Shown: positions 21,444 through 32,214 of the stretch, piece after piece
Position numbering within the stretch: the first letter of the stretch is position 1
How the letters are laid out: each line of letters starts with the position of its first letter
From: Cyrtodaria siliqua
Lineage: Eukaryota; Mollusca; Bivalvia; Adapedonta; Hiatellidae
Direction of reading: 5' to 3'
DNA: 64,000 nt
Assembly (NCBI GenBank): GCA_037043455.1
Contig: JAWPHD010001810.1
Location: 229,178-293,177, forward strand
Position numbers and translations under genes: made by a program
Notes under the pieces: model-generated
What the model saw: the letters and a program-made list of their open reading frames with translations, nothing else
Database searches by the model: none
What the model was told of the DNA's origin: nothing

Positions 21444-24091
21444 GTTAAGTAAGAGTAGGACAGGTTCCCGGATTCCTATGTAGCATTCCCCTCTCTCTGT
21501 GCGGCTCTATACTATATATAAGGTGTTAATGAGTAGTCCTTAAACATCATTCAATCCGATTGGTGTTTGACAGCAGCTGCTTTCCTTGCAATGCAGCAGT
21601 GGATGTGTACAAGTCTGTCCAATTTTGAGTTGATGTAAATTTATCATTGTAGCTATACCCAATCTGGAATTGTTATTACAAAATTAAGTGTTCATTTTCA
21701 TGACAAATACTAGTATTGCCAAATACTGGTATTGCCATGCATGTTCAGTGTTATAATTATTTCTTCATACTTCAAAGCACAATCAAACCCAATGCCATGT
21801 AACTTCTGCCTTGCGAAAATAGTCTGAGCACAGGACTAACGACACATGTAGCAGGTTGCATACGGGACAAACAGGGTGCAGGACCCAAAGACTGTAATGT
21901 ATACGCTTCATTCACAAGTAAAGTAATACCACGTGACCTTTTGATAGCATACACGGCTTACAAATGCCTCGGTTCTGTTGATTTATTTATCATTTCTGCT
22001 TGACTACTGAACGGATTTTGATCAAATAAAGCGTACATAACTCTACTTAGTGATAGTTCCCGTCAGTTTGGAACGTTTGAGAAGACTCATTTTGTCATTA
22101 GTGGCGAAGGAAATGGCTCGCTTAGGAGATGTATGCGAGCTTAATTGATCAAATACCGTTCACTATTCATGAAGAAATTAAAAATAAAAAATACAAAAAA
22201 ATACATTTTTTTTTTAATGAATCGAGGTCTGTTTTTTAGGCATGTACGCGATCGAAATTCAGGCGTTATAGCCACACTGTTTTACATTTCCTGTTCCACT
22301 TCCACTTCATCTTAACGTCATGATTTTTCCGCAAACCTATAACAGTTGTCCCATAAGTTGTTATGTATAAGATATGTCTACTTTCGTTTAGACGTTTATT
22401 AATTATGGACATTTTTGAGAAATGGATCATGCATAACCTACAAACCCGGAAGTAAATAACGCCACGTATTACATACAGAAAGAAGTGGACTGGATATAAG
22501 TAAGTGTTACAGTTGCAATAAATATTTTCGATAAAATTATAAAATTATATTTCTCTTAAAGCTATTTTGAATAAAACGTTTCGTTATCGTGCACATTCAC
22601 GTAAGTCAAGCACAGTAGTGTTTATATAGTGTTGATTTTTATCTATATTTTAAAGGTTAGTACATAGGCACCGTGACATAGGACAGCGGCACTAACTATA
22701 TAATATTATGTAAGTGTTATATTTTCTTTAATGTTTTTAAGTCAAATAATAAACCGGTCTGTTAGATGACACTAACTGAATAGTTATGTATTTATTTATT
22801 TATTTATTTATATAATGTGCTGAACACTGTGTTTGTATTTTCTCATTTCTACTTTCACTTTCGTTTCTCTAACACACAATTACTGTTGTCGAATAGAACA
22901 CTATTAACGAGAAAAGCAGAATCATTTTTTGTAACAAATAGTGAATGAAATCATGAATGAATTAAAACATATCCTTTATACATGTAAATGATCAACGAGT
23001 TAGAATATAAGTTTACTTTCGCTTTCGCTTAAACCTTGCGCATGGGAGAACACATATTTCTGTCACCCAACAGTAGCACCGAGCGAATAAAAAATAAACT
23101 AGTTTTATTATAACTTTTCGAAATTTTGTAACTTTACTCATTAGAGCAAGCATATGCCAACAATTATGAGATTGAAACATACAAATTTGAACTATGTAGT
23201 ATATACTGCCAGTGCATTCGTAAGATAGGCATTAGATTAGTATAATATTCATGAATACGTCTGTTTGATATTTGCGTTTGTGTTTGCCGCTGAATTGTGA
23301 AATTGTTCTGGCTCGTAATTGAACTTTAAGCAGTGATATACTACTAACGATGCTCTATTTCCTGAATAAACAGGAGTCCCACGAGAACCTGTATCGATAC
23401 TAGTTTAAGGCTGTATGGTGTTCATAAGTCGATCGTTCTTTAATGATATTTTTATCTCATTGATAAACAACTTCTGACACATTTGGTGGAAATCGAGTGA
23501 AAAAACAAAGCTTCCATACCATAAAAAATTGGCGGGTTGTGGGGTTGGGTTGGTGAAGGGGAGAGGGATTGGATGTTAATATGGCTGGTTTTTAACGTTT
23601 TTATTGTATCAGCATTCTGGACAAGTTTAAGATCGGATGAAAAATGAAGGACATTTAGTGTTAATAAAGCAAAACATAGCATTGTTCATTCAATCAAGGG
23701 AACAATTCCGCTATAGCATCTAGCTAGCCGTCTAGATAGTTTTACAAATTTTTCCGTGTTTCATTATTAACAACACTGGCTGCGTTTGGAAATGATCGGA
23801 TGAAAAATAAAGACCCTATATTTATAACGAGACCAAAGTCAATAGACGTGCGACGGACAACGCGCCACTTGGCCTTCAACCTGGAGAGCTTAACACGAGT
23901 GAAGTAATGCATCGCATGTGTCTGCATGTGCATCAGGGGTAATATTACAGGCTTTCATTACGACAATATAGACACATGATGGAGAAAAGAAAGGATAGTG
24001 ATATTGTATAATTGTATATAGTTAAGTCAACGCGAAAATCTAATTACACACTCGTTTTTCCGGATTATATAAGCAAGTTTACTATTCCGTG

Positions 24092-24974
24092 CGTAAATTT
24101 CGCTGAGGGATTTCGTCAGGTATTCGTTATTCTTCGTTCCTGCAACATTGGTTTACCATTATAATGAAAACCTGTGGGTAGTACCACCCACTGTACGCTG
24201 TTGATCTTTTCCAGGATTAACAGAAAGTGAATCTTAAAATGTCGACGAATTAAACTAAACATGTTTAACAAAACGGTAAATGATTTTTTCTTACCGGATA
24301 AATTGCTTCCTCGGTGGTGGTCAGTTAAGTTTTAGCAATTGTTGAGCGTACATGCTGTTTATTTTGAAACTTGATGGTGACACATTGTTGGACACGGACA
24401 ATGGCAAACCGAGCCAAATAAAGATCATTATTAATTTTTTAAACACCATTTTCTATCGTTTAAGGACATCTTCTTTCTATTTTTAATAATGCTATGGATT
24501 AATAAACCCACAGCTAAACAATTATATTAAAGTAGATGCTCTGTAGTGTCGCTGAGAGGTTAATATTTTTGAAATAATGACAAAATATTAACTGTTGACT
24601 TACGTAATATAGTTTACTTAAGTTGCATTATGAATACGGGTCAAGGACTTTCAAGCATTAAAGAGACACATTGCAATGTTGATTTTTTTTGCGTTATAAT
24701 CATGGTTCATTTATTAAGATGGCATGGTTTACTTTAAAGCGTGTACCTATGTAAATATAACACGTATAAAAATAAATTGTCTTAGTTGATTTTACCATAT
24801 ATTTACAATATCAATGATGCATTATAAACAACAACTAGTAATATACATAGTACACTTAAACACTACAATGAAATAGCATTTGCAAATCAATTGTTTCAAC
24901 AACAAATCTAACGTGACACTGTTAGTCCTTTTAAGAATAATATGGCCGTTTTTCCTTTTAACTGATATAAACTC
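24092..24974. other. No gene or recognisable element seen
   Basis: A+T-rich sequence between X2 and the large TIR element. Open frames near 24822-25077 straddle the element edge and have no protein-like character. Confidence 0.5.
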
Positions 24975-24979
24975 GATCT

Positions 24980-25509
24980 CACGGTGGGCAACGTACGTCA
25001 TAGTCACGTGGTATGTACGCTATGGAAGACGGAAAAAGGTAAACAATATCTGTCGACTCGATTTACTATTTGAATGATATCTCGGGTCATAATGAACCGA
25101 ATTTATTTCGGTAACTTGCACATTCCTCTACTGAGGGTCAACAATCCTCGGCATGTGTTATCTCGGGATAATTTCTAGCCAACCTTTAGATTATATCGAT
25201 TTAATATTTTTTTCCGGGGGGTATGGAACACGCTATACTTCGAATTATAAACAGAAATGACCAACTATACGATTTTCTTTATTTCGTATAGTTTCAAGAT
25301 CACGAATACATACCTTATCAACTCAAATGACTTTCACAATTGTTTTTCTTGCAAACTGATGTTTATTTTGCAGGGAAATAGTCAATTGGCGTAATGCTAT
25401 GGAACACACAAGTATTTATTATGCTAAGGTACACACATGACACAGAGAGTTGCAGTTTTCGCAATACATTCTGACTTCGGGATGTATTCATTTTGATTAT
25501 TTCATACAT
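24980..25509. repeat. Left terminal inverted repeat of the 4.16-kb element
   Basis: Matches the reverse complement of 28614-29141 with few substitutions and small indels. It contains 'catagtcacgtg', 'ggtatggaacacgctata' and 'gcagttttcgcaatacattc'. Related 'tatggaacac' phrases recur three times within each arm. Confidence 0.85.
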
Positions 25510-25886
25510 CTGTAGTTTCTATTGTTTTAAAACGAAAGGATAGACGTCATTTCACATTTTAATAAACGCGTTCATTTAAAAAACAGTAAATCTCGGAACT
25601 ACCCTAACTTTTATTTTTAATCATATTTTCTATTTAAACTTAATTTTTGATTTACTATCATATCGGGTGTTTAACAAAAACTTTATTTTAAATAATCATA
25701 AGCACATGGTAATACAAGGCAGGTCCTCGGACAGGGGATAGAATATCCCTACCCCATACTGACTGGCGGGTGCAAAGTATTTTTGGCCCTCCCAAAAGGT
25801 GGGGTTTTTTTTATGATTTTTCGATGTGCCGTCCATAATTCTGCGTCATTCTGGTGTCATACATAGAGGATATTTGTTGTTTCGGA

Positions 25887-25963
25887 GTGAATAAAATATT
25901 TCATTTCATCGAGAAGTGAGAAATGTTTTCTCACTTCGAGATGTTACAAAATCTGTTATTCAC
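25887..25963. mobile_element. Small foldback element nested in the TIR element
   Basis: Two 37-bp arms ('gtgaataaaatatttcattt…gtgagaaa' and 'tttctcacttcgagatg…gttattcac') pair around a 3-nt centre. Similar short palindromes with CTCACTTCGAGATG are familiar from bivalve sequence. Confidence 0.55.
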
Positions 25964-26327
25964 AACAAAATAACACATTTCCTTTTTATTTTATGATTTT
26001 TCGAACACGTGGGGTAAGTCAGATCCTTGTTCACGTTTTGTTCTATAACTTATATAACTTCTATAATACAAGGACACACATACATATAATTATGATTGAG
26101 TATAATGACAAATGGCTTTCGCTATATAACGATCACCTCACTATATACAGTAAAGACAAACATGGAGAGGATACAATGAATCTAGATAGTTAAATATAGT
26201 TACTTTCCTTGTTTACTTTACGCCATTTACGCTTTTCAGGTAATGAAATGAAATGAGAAATGGTTTAACTAGTTATAGTTATTTTGTCCATAGTTACGGT
26301 ATACTTCTGGATTTTTTCAGTTACATT

Positions 26328-26830
26328 ATGGATTCAGTACTCTGCCGAGTATGCGGAAAGTTGTATGGAGATAAAAGTACTTTACGCCAACATGAACTCA
26401 GGCATTGTGACTCAGCACCATAAATGTGTTGTCAAAAAACAGTTTTATTCCAGCGCAATATGTGCCATCAACACAATGATACAAAATTATACGTATGTAT
26501 AAAGTGCGGGAAATCGTTCGCTTTACAAGCAGATCTCAACCGACATGAAAGAAGGGAAGCCGGTAAATTAAAGTATGCGGTCTGAATGTTGAAAGTAAAG
26601 GCATGAATCAATGCACACAGGTCAGGTAAATCACAAATGAAGTTACATTTGGAAGAACTCGTAAACTGATAATAATTTATATATGCCAAACGTCCTTTAT
26701 AAGCCAACAGAGTTTGAAGATACACAAGCAAACTCACCAGTCTCAGGGTTCAAGTGCCCAGTATGAAAAAGGACGTACAGTCGCAGGTACATGCAGGATG
26801 AAAATCCACCAAACTACCTTAAACTGAACT
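26328..26830 (+). pseudogene. Decayed multi-C2H2 zinc-finger coding remnant inside the TIR element
   Basis: A 'gattttttcag' acceptor-like site ends at 26320. ATG 26328 then reads MDSVLCRVCGKLYGD…LRQHELRH, one complete C-x2-C-x12-H-x3-H finger, and stops at 26421. Further pieces appear in other frames: YVCIKCGKSFALQADLNRHE (final His lost), a HESMHTG linker, SFISQQSLKIHKQTH and CPV[stop]KRTYSRRYM. The finger order fits a poly-zinc-finger protein broken by stops and frameshifts. It may be captured host sequence or part of the element's own gene. Confidence 0.6.
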
Positions 26831-27895
26831 ATTACTTATATAACTTGCATAATATCCATTACACGCCAAGTAATACGCAACTCTTTTATACAACGGGTGT
26901 ATAAATTGAATTAGTATCTTACGTAGTTTTGTTTTCTTGTTGAATTGTTATACATGTTTTTACTTTGTCTAGAGTGTGTAATTTCATTTGTTTTTTGTTA
27001 TCAGAGATTTAATTGTACTAGCTGTCAATTGCTCAGCTCTTAGTTATACATCGCCAAGTTAAGATATAAGATAGGTATACATATTTGAATATATGTTAAT
27101 TTGGCGTTCGATACTTTTGTTACAATGTCGGTTGAGATGTAAGGGTTTTATTTTAAATCATGTACACTTATGGTGTGCTGTTATAAATGTTTTATGTCGC
27201 ACGTGTTTAATTATGTTTAACACACCAAATGTGTTCAATGATGAGATAATCTTTTTATTTGTTCGAGTTATTTCGATTTGAAGTTTACTTTTTCTTTTTT
27301 ACCAATGTGTTTAATGTGTGTTTAATGATGAGATTTATATAAGTAGTCTGTGATAATTTGAATTGTGATTGTTTTTATTAGTTTTGAAGTTTATTTGTTT
27401 ACTTTTAATAAATCTTAAATTGCAGTTGTTTTTCTTTAATTATTTAAATACTATAATACTACAAAGTCTCATTGTCACAAGTCGCTTAAAACTGTCCTAT
27501 GGAACCTGAATGGTTAATGATCCAAATCCAATGAAACCCCGTACATTATATAAATACGGTCCTGCAAGGACAGTTCATGCTGTTGTAATGATGACATAAG
27601 TATAGGTTACAGACTGAAACTGTTTTAAACCATTTAGTGTCAAATATAACACACGATCTATATATGCATATATATTTATTTTCAATCTAACTAAATTACA
27701 CATAATAATTATAATATAACCATACATCATCATTTTCTTAATACACTCTGATCGAAATGTACCACTTCCAGATCCCGGATGAGTCCCATCTAACATTTAT
27801 TGTTCAGTTAACTCTATCCAACACATAAAGCATACTTATGCCTATTTGATGTTATTGTTCTTATGTCAAATTTACTTTTCTCTCCAATATTCTAC

Positions 27896-28477
27896 TCATA
27901 GCTTTAATCCCATTCGATCTGTAACTAGTAGTTTGGAATCATTTCTCCTGGCTTTTTCATAACGTACTCCCAACGAACCTTTCTCAACAGCATTTCGTTG
28001 GAAGGACATCACCGCTTCCTTCCGTTTCTCTTGTATTCGCCTTCGTTCTATGCTGTCGAAGTGGTGGTTACTATGAAACAATTAATAACTATTTAATATA
28101 AGTACTTCATCTCAAATAAAACAACAAGTATTAATCGAAGATAATCAAACAATAACAACAGGTTAAATATGGAAGATGGCCACATTGTTTTCAATTGGTT
28201 ACACTTATGGTAAATAACAAATAAAAAATCAGAATCCAATCACAACAGAGCAAACATTGACATTTTTCTGAATCATATAAAGTTTAGTTAAAATGTATAC
28301 ATTCAGTTATTGTTATTCTTCTCACCTTGTCTGTATACTATCCTTACTATGACCCGTTTCCTGTTAGCATACTTTCTGACATGCATAGTTGGTGTAGGGG
28401 TTCCTTCGTCTGGCACGTCATCCTCACGGTCTACTAACTTGTTGACCGTTGACCTTACCGTTCGATAACAGAACGAT
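27896..28477 (-). CDS. Possible two-exon minus-strand gene inside the TIR element (hypothetical)
   Basis: On the minus strand an exon at 28326-28477 is bounded by 'catgttttcag' and ACAAG|GTGAG. It reads SFCYRTVRSTVNKLVDRED… then TPTPTMHVRKYANRKRVIV. A second exon could start after 'gcatag' at 28047, in matching phase, reading ERRRIQEKRKEAVMSFQRN and ending at TGA 27896-27898. The joined frame is open and basic, with no motif I recognise, and no start exon is visible. Splice signals and phase agree, but the length is small and chance is possible. Confidence 0.3.
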
Positions 28478-28613
28478 CTGAAAACATGAAACAGGAAATA
28501 CAAGTTCAAACTGACTTGACTGCGATACTTAACTGAAAATTTAGCATGTTCTGTGTGATTTGTATACCGAATGTCTCAAAAGAATTATAATTTGGAAACA
28601 ACTATGTATGTAC

Positions 28614-29141
28614 AATGCATGAAATAATCAAAATACATCCCGAAGTCAGAATGTATTGCGAAAACTGCAACTCTCTGTTTTATGTGTGTACCTTTGCATA
28701 AGAAATACTGGTGTGTTCCATAGCATTACGCCAATTGACTATTTCCTTGCAAAATAAACATCAGTTTGCAAGAAAAACAATTGTAAAAGTCATTTTGAGT
28801 TGATAAGGTATGTATTCGTGGTCTTGAAACTACATGAAATGTAGAAAATCGTATATTTGGTCATTTCTGTTTATAATTCGAGGTATAGCGTGTTCCATAC
28901 CCCAGGGAAAAAAATATTAAATCGATATAATCTAAAGGTTGGCTAGAAATTATCCCGAGATAACACATGCCGAGGATTGTTGACCCTCAGTAGGGGAATG
29001 TGCAAGTTACCGAAATAAATTCGGTTCATTAAAACCCGAGATATCATTCAAATAGTAAATCGAGTCGACAGATATTGCTTACCTTTTTCCGTGTTCCATA
29101 GCGTACATATCACGTGACTATGACGTACGTTGACCACCGTG
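28614..29141. repeat. Right terminal inverted repeat of the 4.16-kb element
   Basis: Reverse complement of 24980-25509. It ends CCACCGTG at 29134-29141, followed directly by GATCT, the right target-site duplicate. Confidence 0.85.
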
Positions 29142-29146
29142 GATCT

Positions 29147-31624
29147 ATAGAGTTGTTGTATTGAGTGTATTCAGTGTTCGTTCTTGAATATGTATTTAAT
29201 AGTTAAAGGACAAAAGGAGCCGAGTTTCCAATCGTGTCAGTAGGGTTCAAATCACTCGCTGTTGTTTAAGCCCCTCCTGTCAATTATGTCCCGACGAAGC
29301 TCCAGCTGTCAATTATGCCCCTAATTTGTATTAGATCGACGCATATTTACGCTAATATTAGTTACTTCCCTTTGTTTCTATTTTTATCAATTTAAGAGGG
29401 GGTAGATTTTATTCAACAATTCCGTAGACATAAAATTAAACTCGACAATGACATATTACTTTCTTTAGAATAATAAACGATAAATGCAATCTTAAAGCTG
29501 TGTTTTTGTTTCTTGTCCCCCTTTAAAATCCGCCAAGCATAATTTTAATTTTGTACTATTTTCATAATAGAATGTATACTGTGGATATAAATCTAAATTA
29601 CATGGCGAACATAGAGAACAGTTACTTCCCTTACAATATATTCTCATTGAATACAAGCATGTTCATCAATGGAATGTTATAATTGCTAGTAGTATTCAGG
29701 GTCGTAGCTACCTGTGGGCTCAGTCAGGGTCATATCTACTTGTAAGCCACTACTCATATGCATTAATAACGAGAGGGAATCGGGAAGAATGTGGTGTGTT
29801 TAAATTCTATTCTCCGGGATATATATGCACACAGCCGCCCCTTATAACCCGCACCCCGTCTCCCCGACGGGGGCAAATATTTATACGTACATGAGTAAGA
29901 CTAGCATAATATGCAGTTGTATTTTGTATGTCAGGTTTCTTTCATTTGTTTCCTGATTGCGTTTCGTCCCCAAACATTACGTACCTCGTTTCGCATATAC
30001 AATGCTTGTATCACATTGAGCAAGAGTGTTATGTTTTAATATATGTAATCACCTCGGCGTCGTCGTCCCACATCACATCAAATGTTGCGTGTAAGCTGTG
30101 TTTACAAGTTTATATCTCTTACATTTCTTATTCTAGCACAGCCAAATTTGGCCAGTAGATTCATTAATTGTGTGTGAAATCAGACACAGTTTACGGGCTA
30201 TTCGTATTTGGGTTCCATGGGATCCCAGGGGTTACAGGAACCAAAATTACTTAAGCAGCCCTTAAGATAATGCTATAAAGTCTAGCATTATCTTAAGGAA
30301 CCCAAATACGAATAGCCCGTAAACTGTGTCTGATTTCACATACACTTGTCTTGTCCTAGCTCTTGAGTAAGTTTGGGAATTGGTTTGCTTATAGTATGTT
30401 GTAAAGGGTTTCGTAAGTAAAGTTGTCTTCTACAATTTCTGGGCTCCAATGGAAACCAAATTGTGATGGCCCATAAATTGTTCAATAAAGGCAGATCAAG
30501 GTTTGCGTGTAAGCTGTTGTATATATTTGTATCGATTAAAATATATTTCTTATGTCACCCAAATTTTGGTTTGGGATTTCTTATATCATTATTCATATTT
30601 TTTATACTTCACCCATATTGGGTCTCCCTTCTCTCCCTACCTGCCCTCAACAACCCGAAACCTCATTTTGTTTTTTCCCATTTGTCTTGTGTTGTTTTGG
30701 TTAACTTATTCTTACACATAAACCGCCACCGATTTTATTAAATTACTATTATTATTATTATTATTATTATTATGCGTTGTTTTGATCAATTTCTCCACAT
30801 ATAGCTTATACTTATAACTATGTTGTGCCCACACACCCAACCCCACACTGGAAACCCGATTTTTTTTTTTTTTTACATATTACTGATTTGTTTTGGTAAA
30901 TTCTTACACATATAGCTATTTTGTGCCGCCCCAACTCTCCGCCCACCTACCCCTACCCCACTACCACTCCACCCCACTCGAAACCCGATTATTTTTTTAC
31001 TTGTTTCTTTGTGTTTTGTTTTGGTCAATTCTTACACAAATAACTATGTTACGCCCCCAACCCCCACCCCCACCCCCCATCTGTGTTGTTTTGTTTTATA
31101 AGTTTATCAGTAAGTTTTGCCATAAAAGTTGTAATATGTGTAGAATGGCTATGAGTCTTTATGACACAGTTTAGGAGAAATAATTTCACGTATGTGTAAT
31201 GTATAGAACCACTGCTCCTATCACACCGGTATAATCGTCGATTCACCTCTCTATGCATCTCCATGACAACAGAAAAATTTCAAAAACTGATAGAAGAATA
31301 CATGTTAAACATCGTACATAGATGAATATACTACCTTCAGTACAATAATGATGGGTGAAATTTCCATTAAAACTAAAATTTAAAAAAATGTGTTGTTGTT
31401 AACAGTTGCCTGTCTGAGCCTCGAATGATCCAGCATGATTTTATCGTGCGCACGCATCACTGATCATCAAATACACCGTTGTCAACCGGAATAACCGTAA
31501 TCAAATTTAATACACTGTACACAACGTATATTCGAACAATGCATCAACAGACCAAAGATAAATACAGATCAATTTCGGATTAAAGGGACACATGGCAGTC
31601 TTGAGTTTTATGCAAATAATGGAA

Positions 31625-31658
<34 letters not shown>

Positions 31659-32214
31659 TTCTAAGGTTTAACTTTCCTCCACCAACATACTCGATAAGTT
31701 ACGCAAATATTACAATTTGCTCCTCGATTAACTCTGCGTCATTTTGACTTCATATATATTGCATATAATTAAATAAAGAATTGAGATTTCAATTTTCTTC
31801 ATTATTTTACCATTGTTTTAAATATGTTATTGGTGCAATATTATAAAAAAGTTGGTAATTTGTAAAAATAATTTGCTTTGAACTGTTCTAACAATTAATG
31901 TTAATGTTTGAACAAAATGCAAGAAAAACTAACGGCACGTTTTTAAAAATTCAAGATTGTCCCTTTAAAACTGATAAAAAATATAATAATAATAAAAATC
32001 ACTACCTGCCCCAAATTGTACTCTTAATTTATCTGAGATTTTAAAAATAATGTTATATCGCCGGGGGCCCGAGTTTCTATACCCGCCACGCCCACCAACC
32101 GAACAGCTCTTGTTATGAAACATATCTGAAGACTAAATATATCTGACGACAGTACTGTTTATATAGGGCAGTTATAAGGCTAGATGTGTGAAAAGTACTG
32201 GAAAAAAAGTACTG
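29147..32214. other. No gene seen; simple repeats and one hairpin
   Basis: The sequence is A+T-rich with low-complexity open frames only. It holds an (att)n run at about 30747-30772, C-rich patches at about 30930-31080, a (gt)n run at about 31628-31659 and the hairpin listed separately. Confidence 0.55.
30173..30341. repeat. Long nested hairpin with near-identical 43-bp arms
   Basis: The left arm 'gtgaaatcagacacagttta…gtatttgggttcc' (about 30173-30215) is matched by its reverse complement at about 30297-30341. An inner hairpin ('cttaagataatgctat' against 'agcattatcttaag') sits inside at about 30261-30297. It is either a foldback element or a source of cruciform structure. Confidence 0.75.

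Larger units (their letters stand above)
20341..24091. repeat. Segmental duplication block X2 (paralogue of 1-4144)
   Basis: Collinear with X1 from 'atgttttattgacg' to 'tttactattccgtg'. It differs by many small indels and by a roughly 370-bp insertion at about 21075-21445. No conserved open frame is shared with X1, so I see no gene. After the X2 end there is no AGGTCA-type repeat, unlike X1. Confidence 0.85.
24980..29141. mobile_element. 4.16-kb DNA-transposon-like element, about 530-bp TIRs, CACGGTG ends, 5-bp TSD
   Basis: 24980-25509 and 28614-29141 are long inverted repeats (both ends read CACGGTGG(G/T)CAACGTACG inward). The element is flanked by GATCT at 24975-24979 and again at 29142-29146, a 5-bp target-site duplication. 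CACnGTG termini with a 5-bp duplication are the signature of the Transib/RAG-like superfamily, whose ends resemble the RSS heptamer CACAGTG; that placement is inference, since I see no transposase. The inside holds a decayed C2H2 zinc-finger frame, a possible two-exon minus-strand frame and a nested foldback, so it is probably non-autonomous. Confidence 0.7.

Noticed and set aside
28303..28509. Whole minus-strand frame as a single-exon gene
   Set aside because: Good splice borders lie inside it at 28326 and 28477, so if it is real only the inner part would be an exon.
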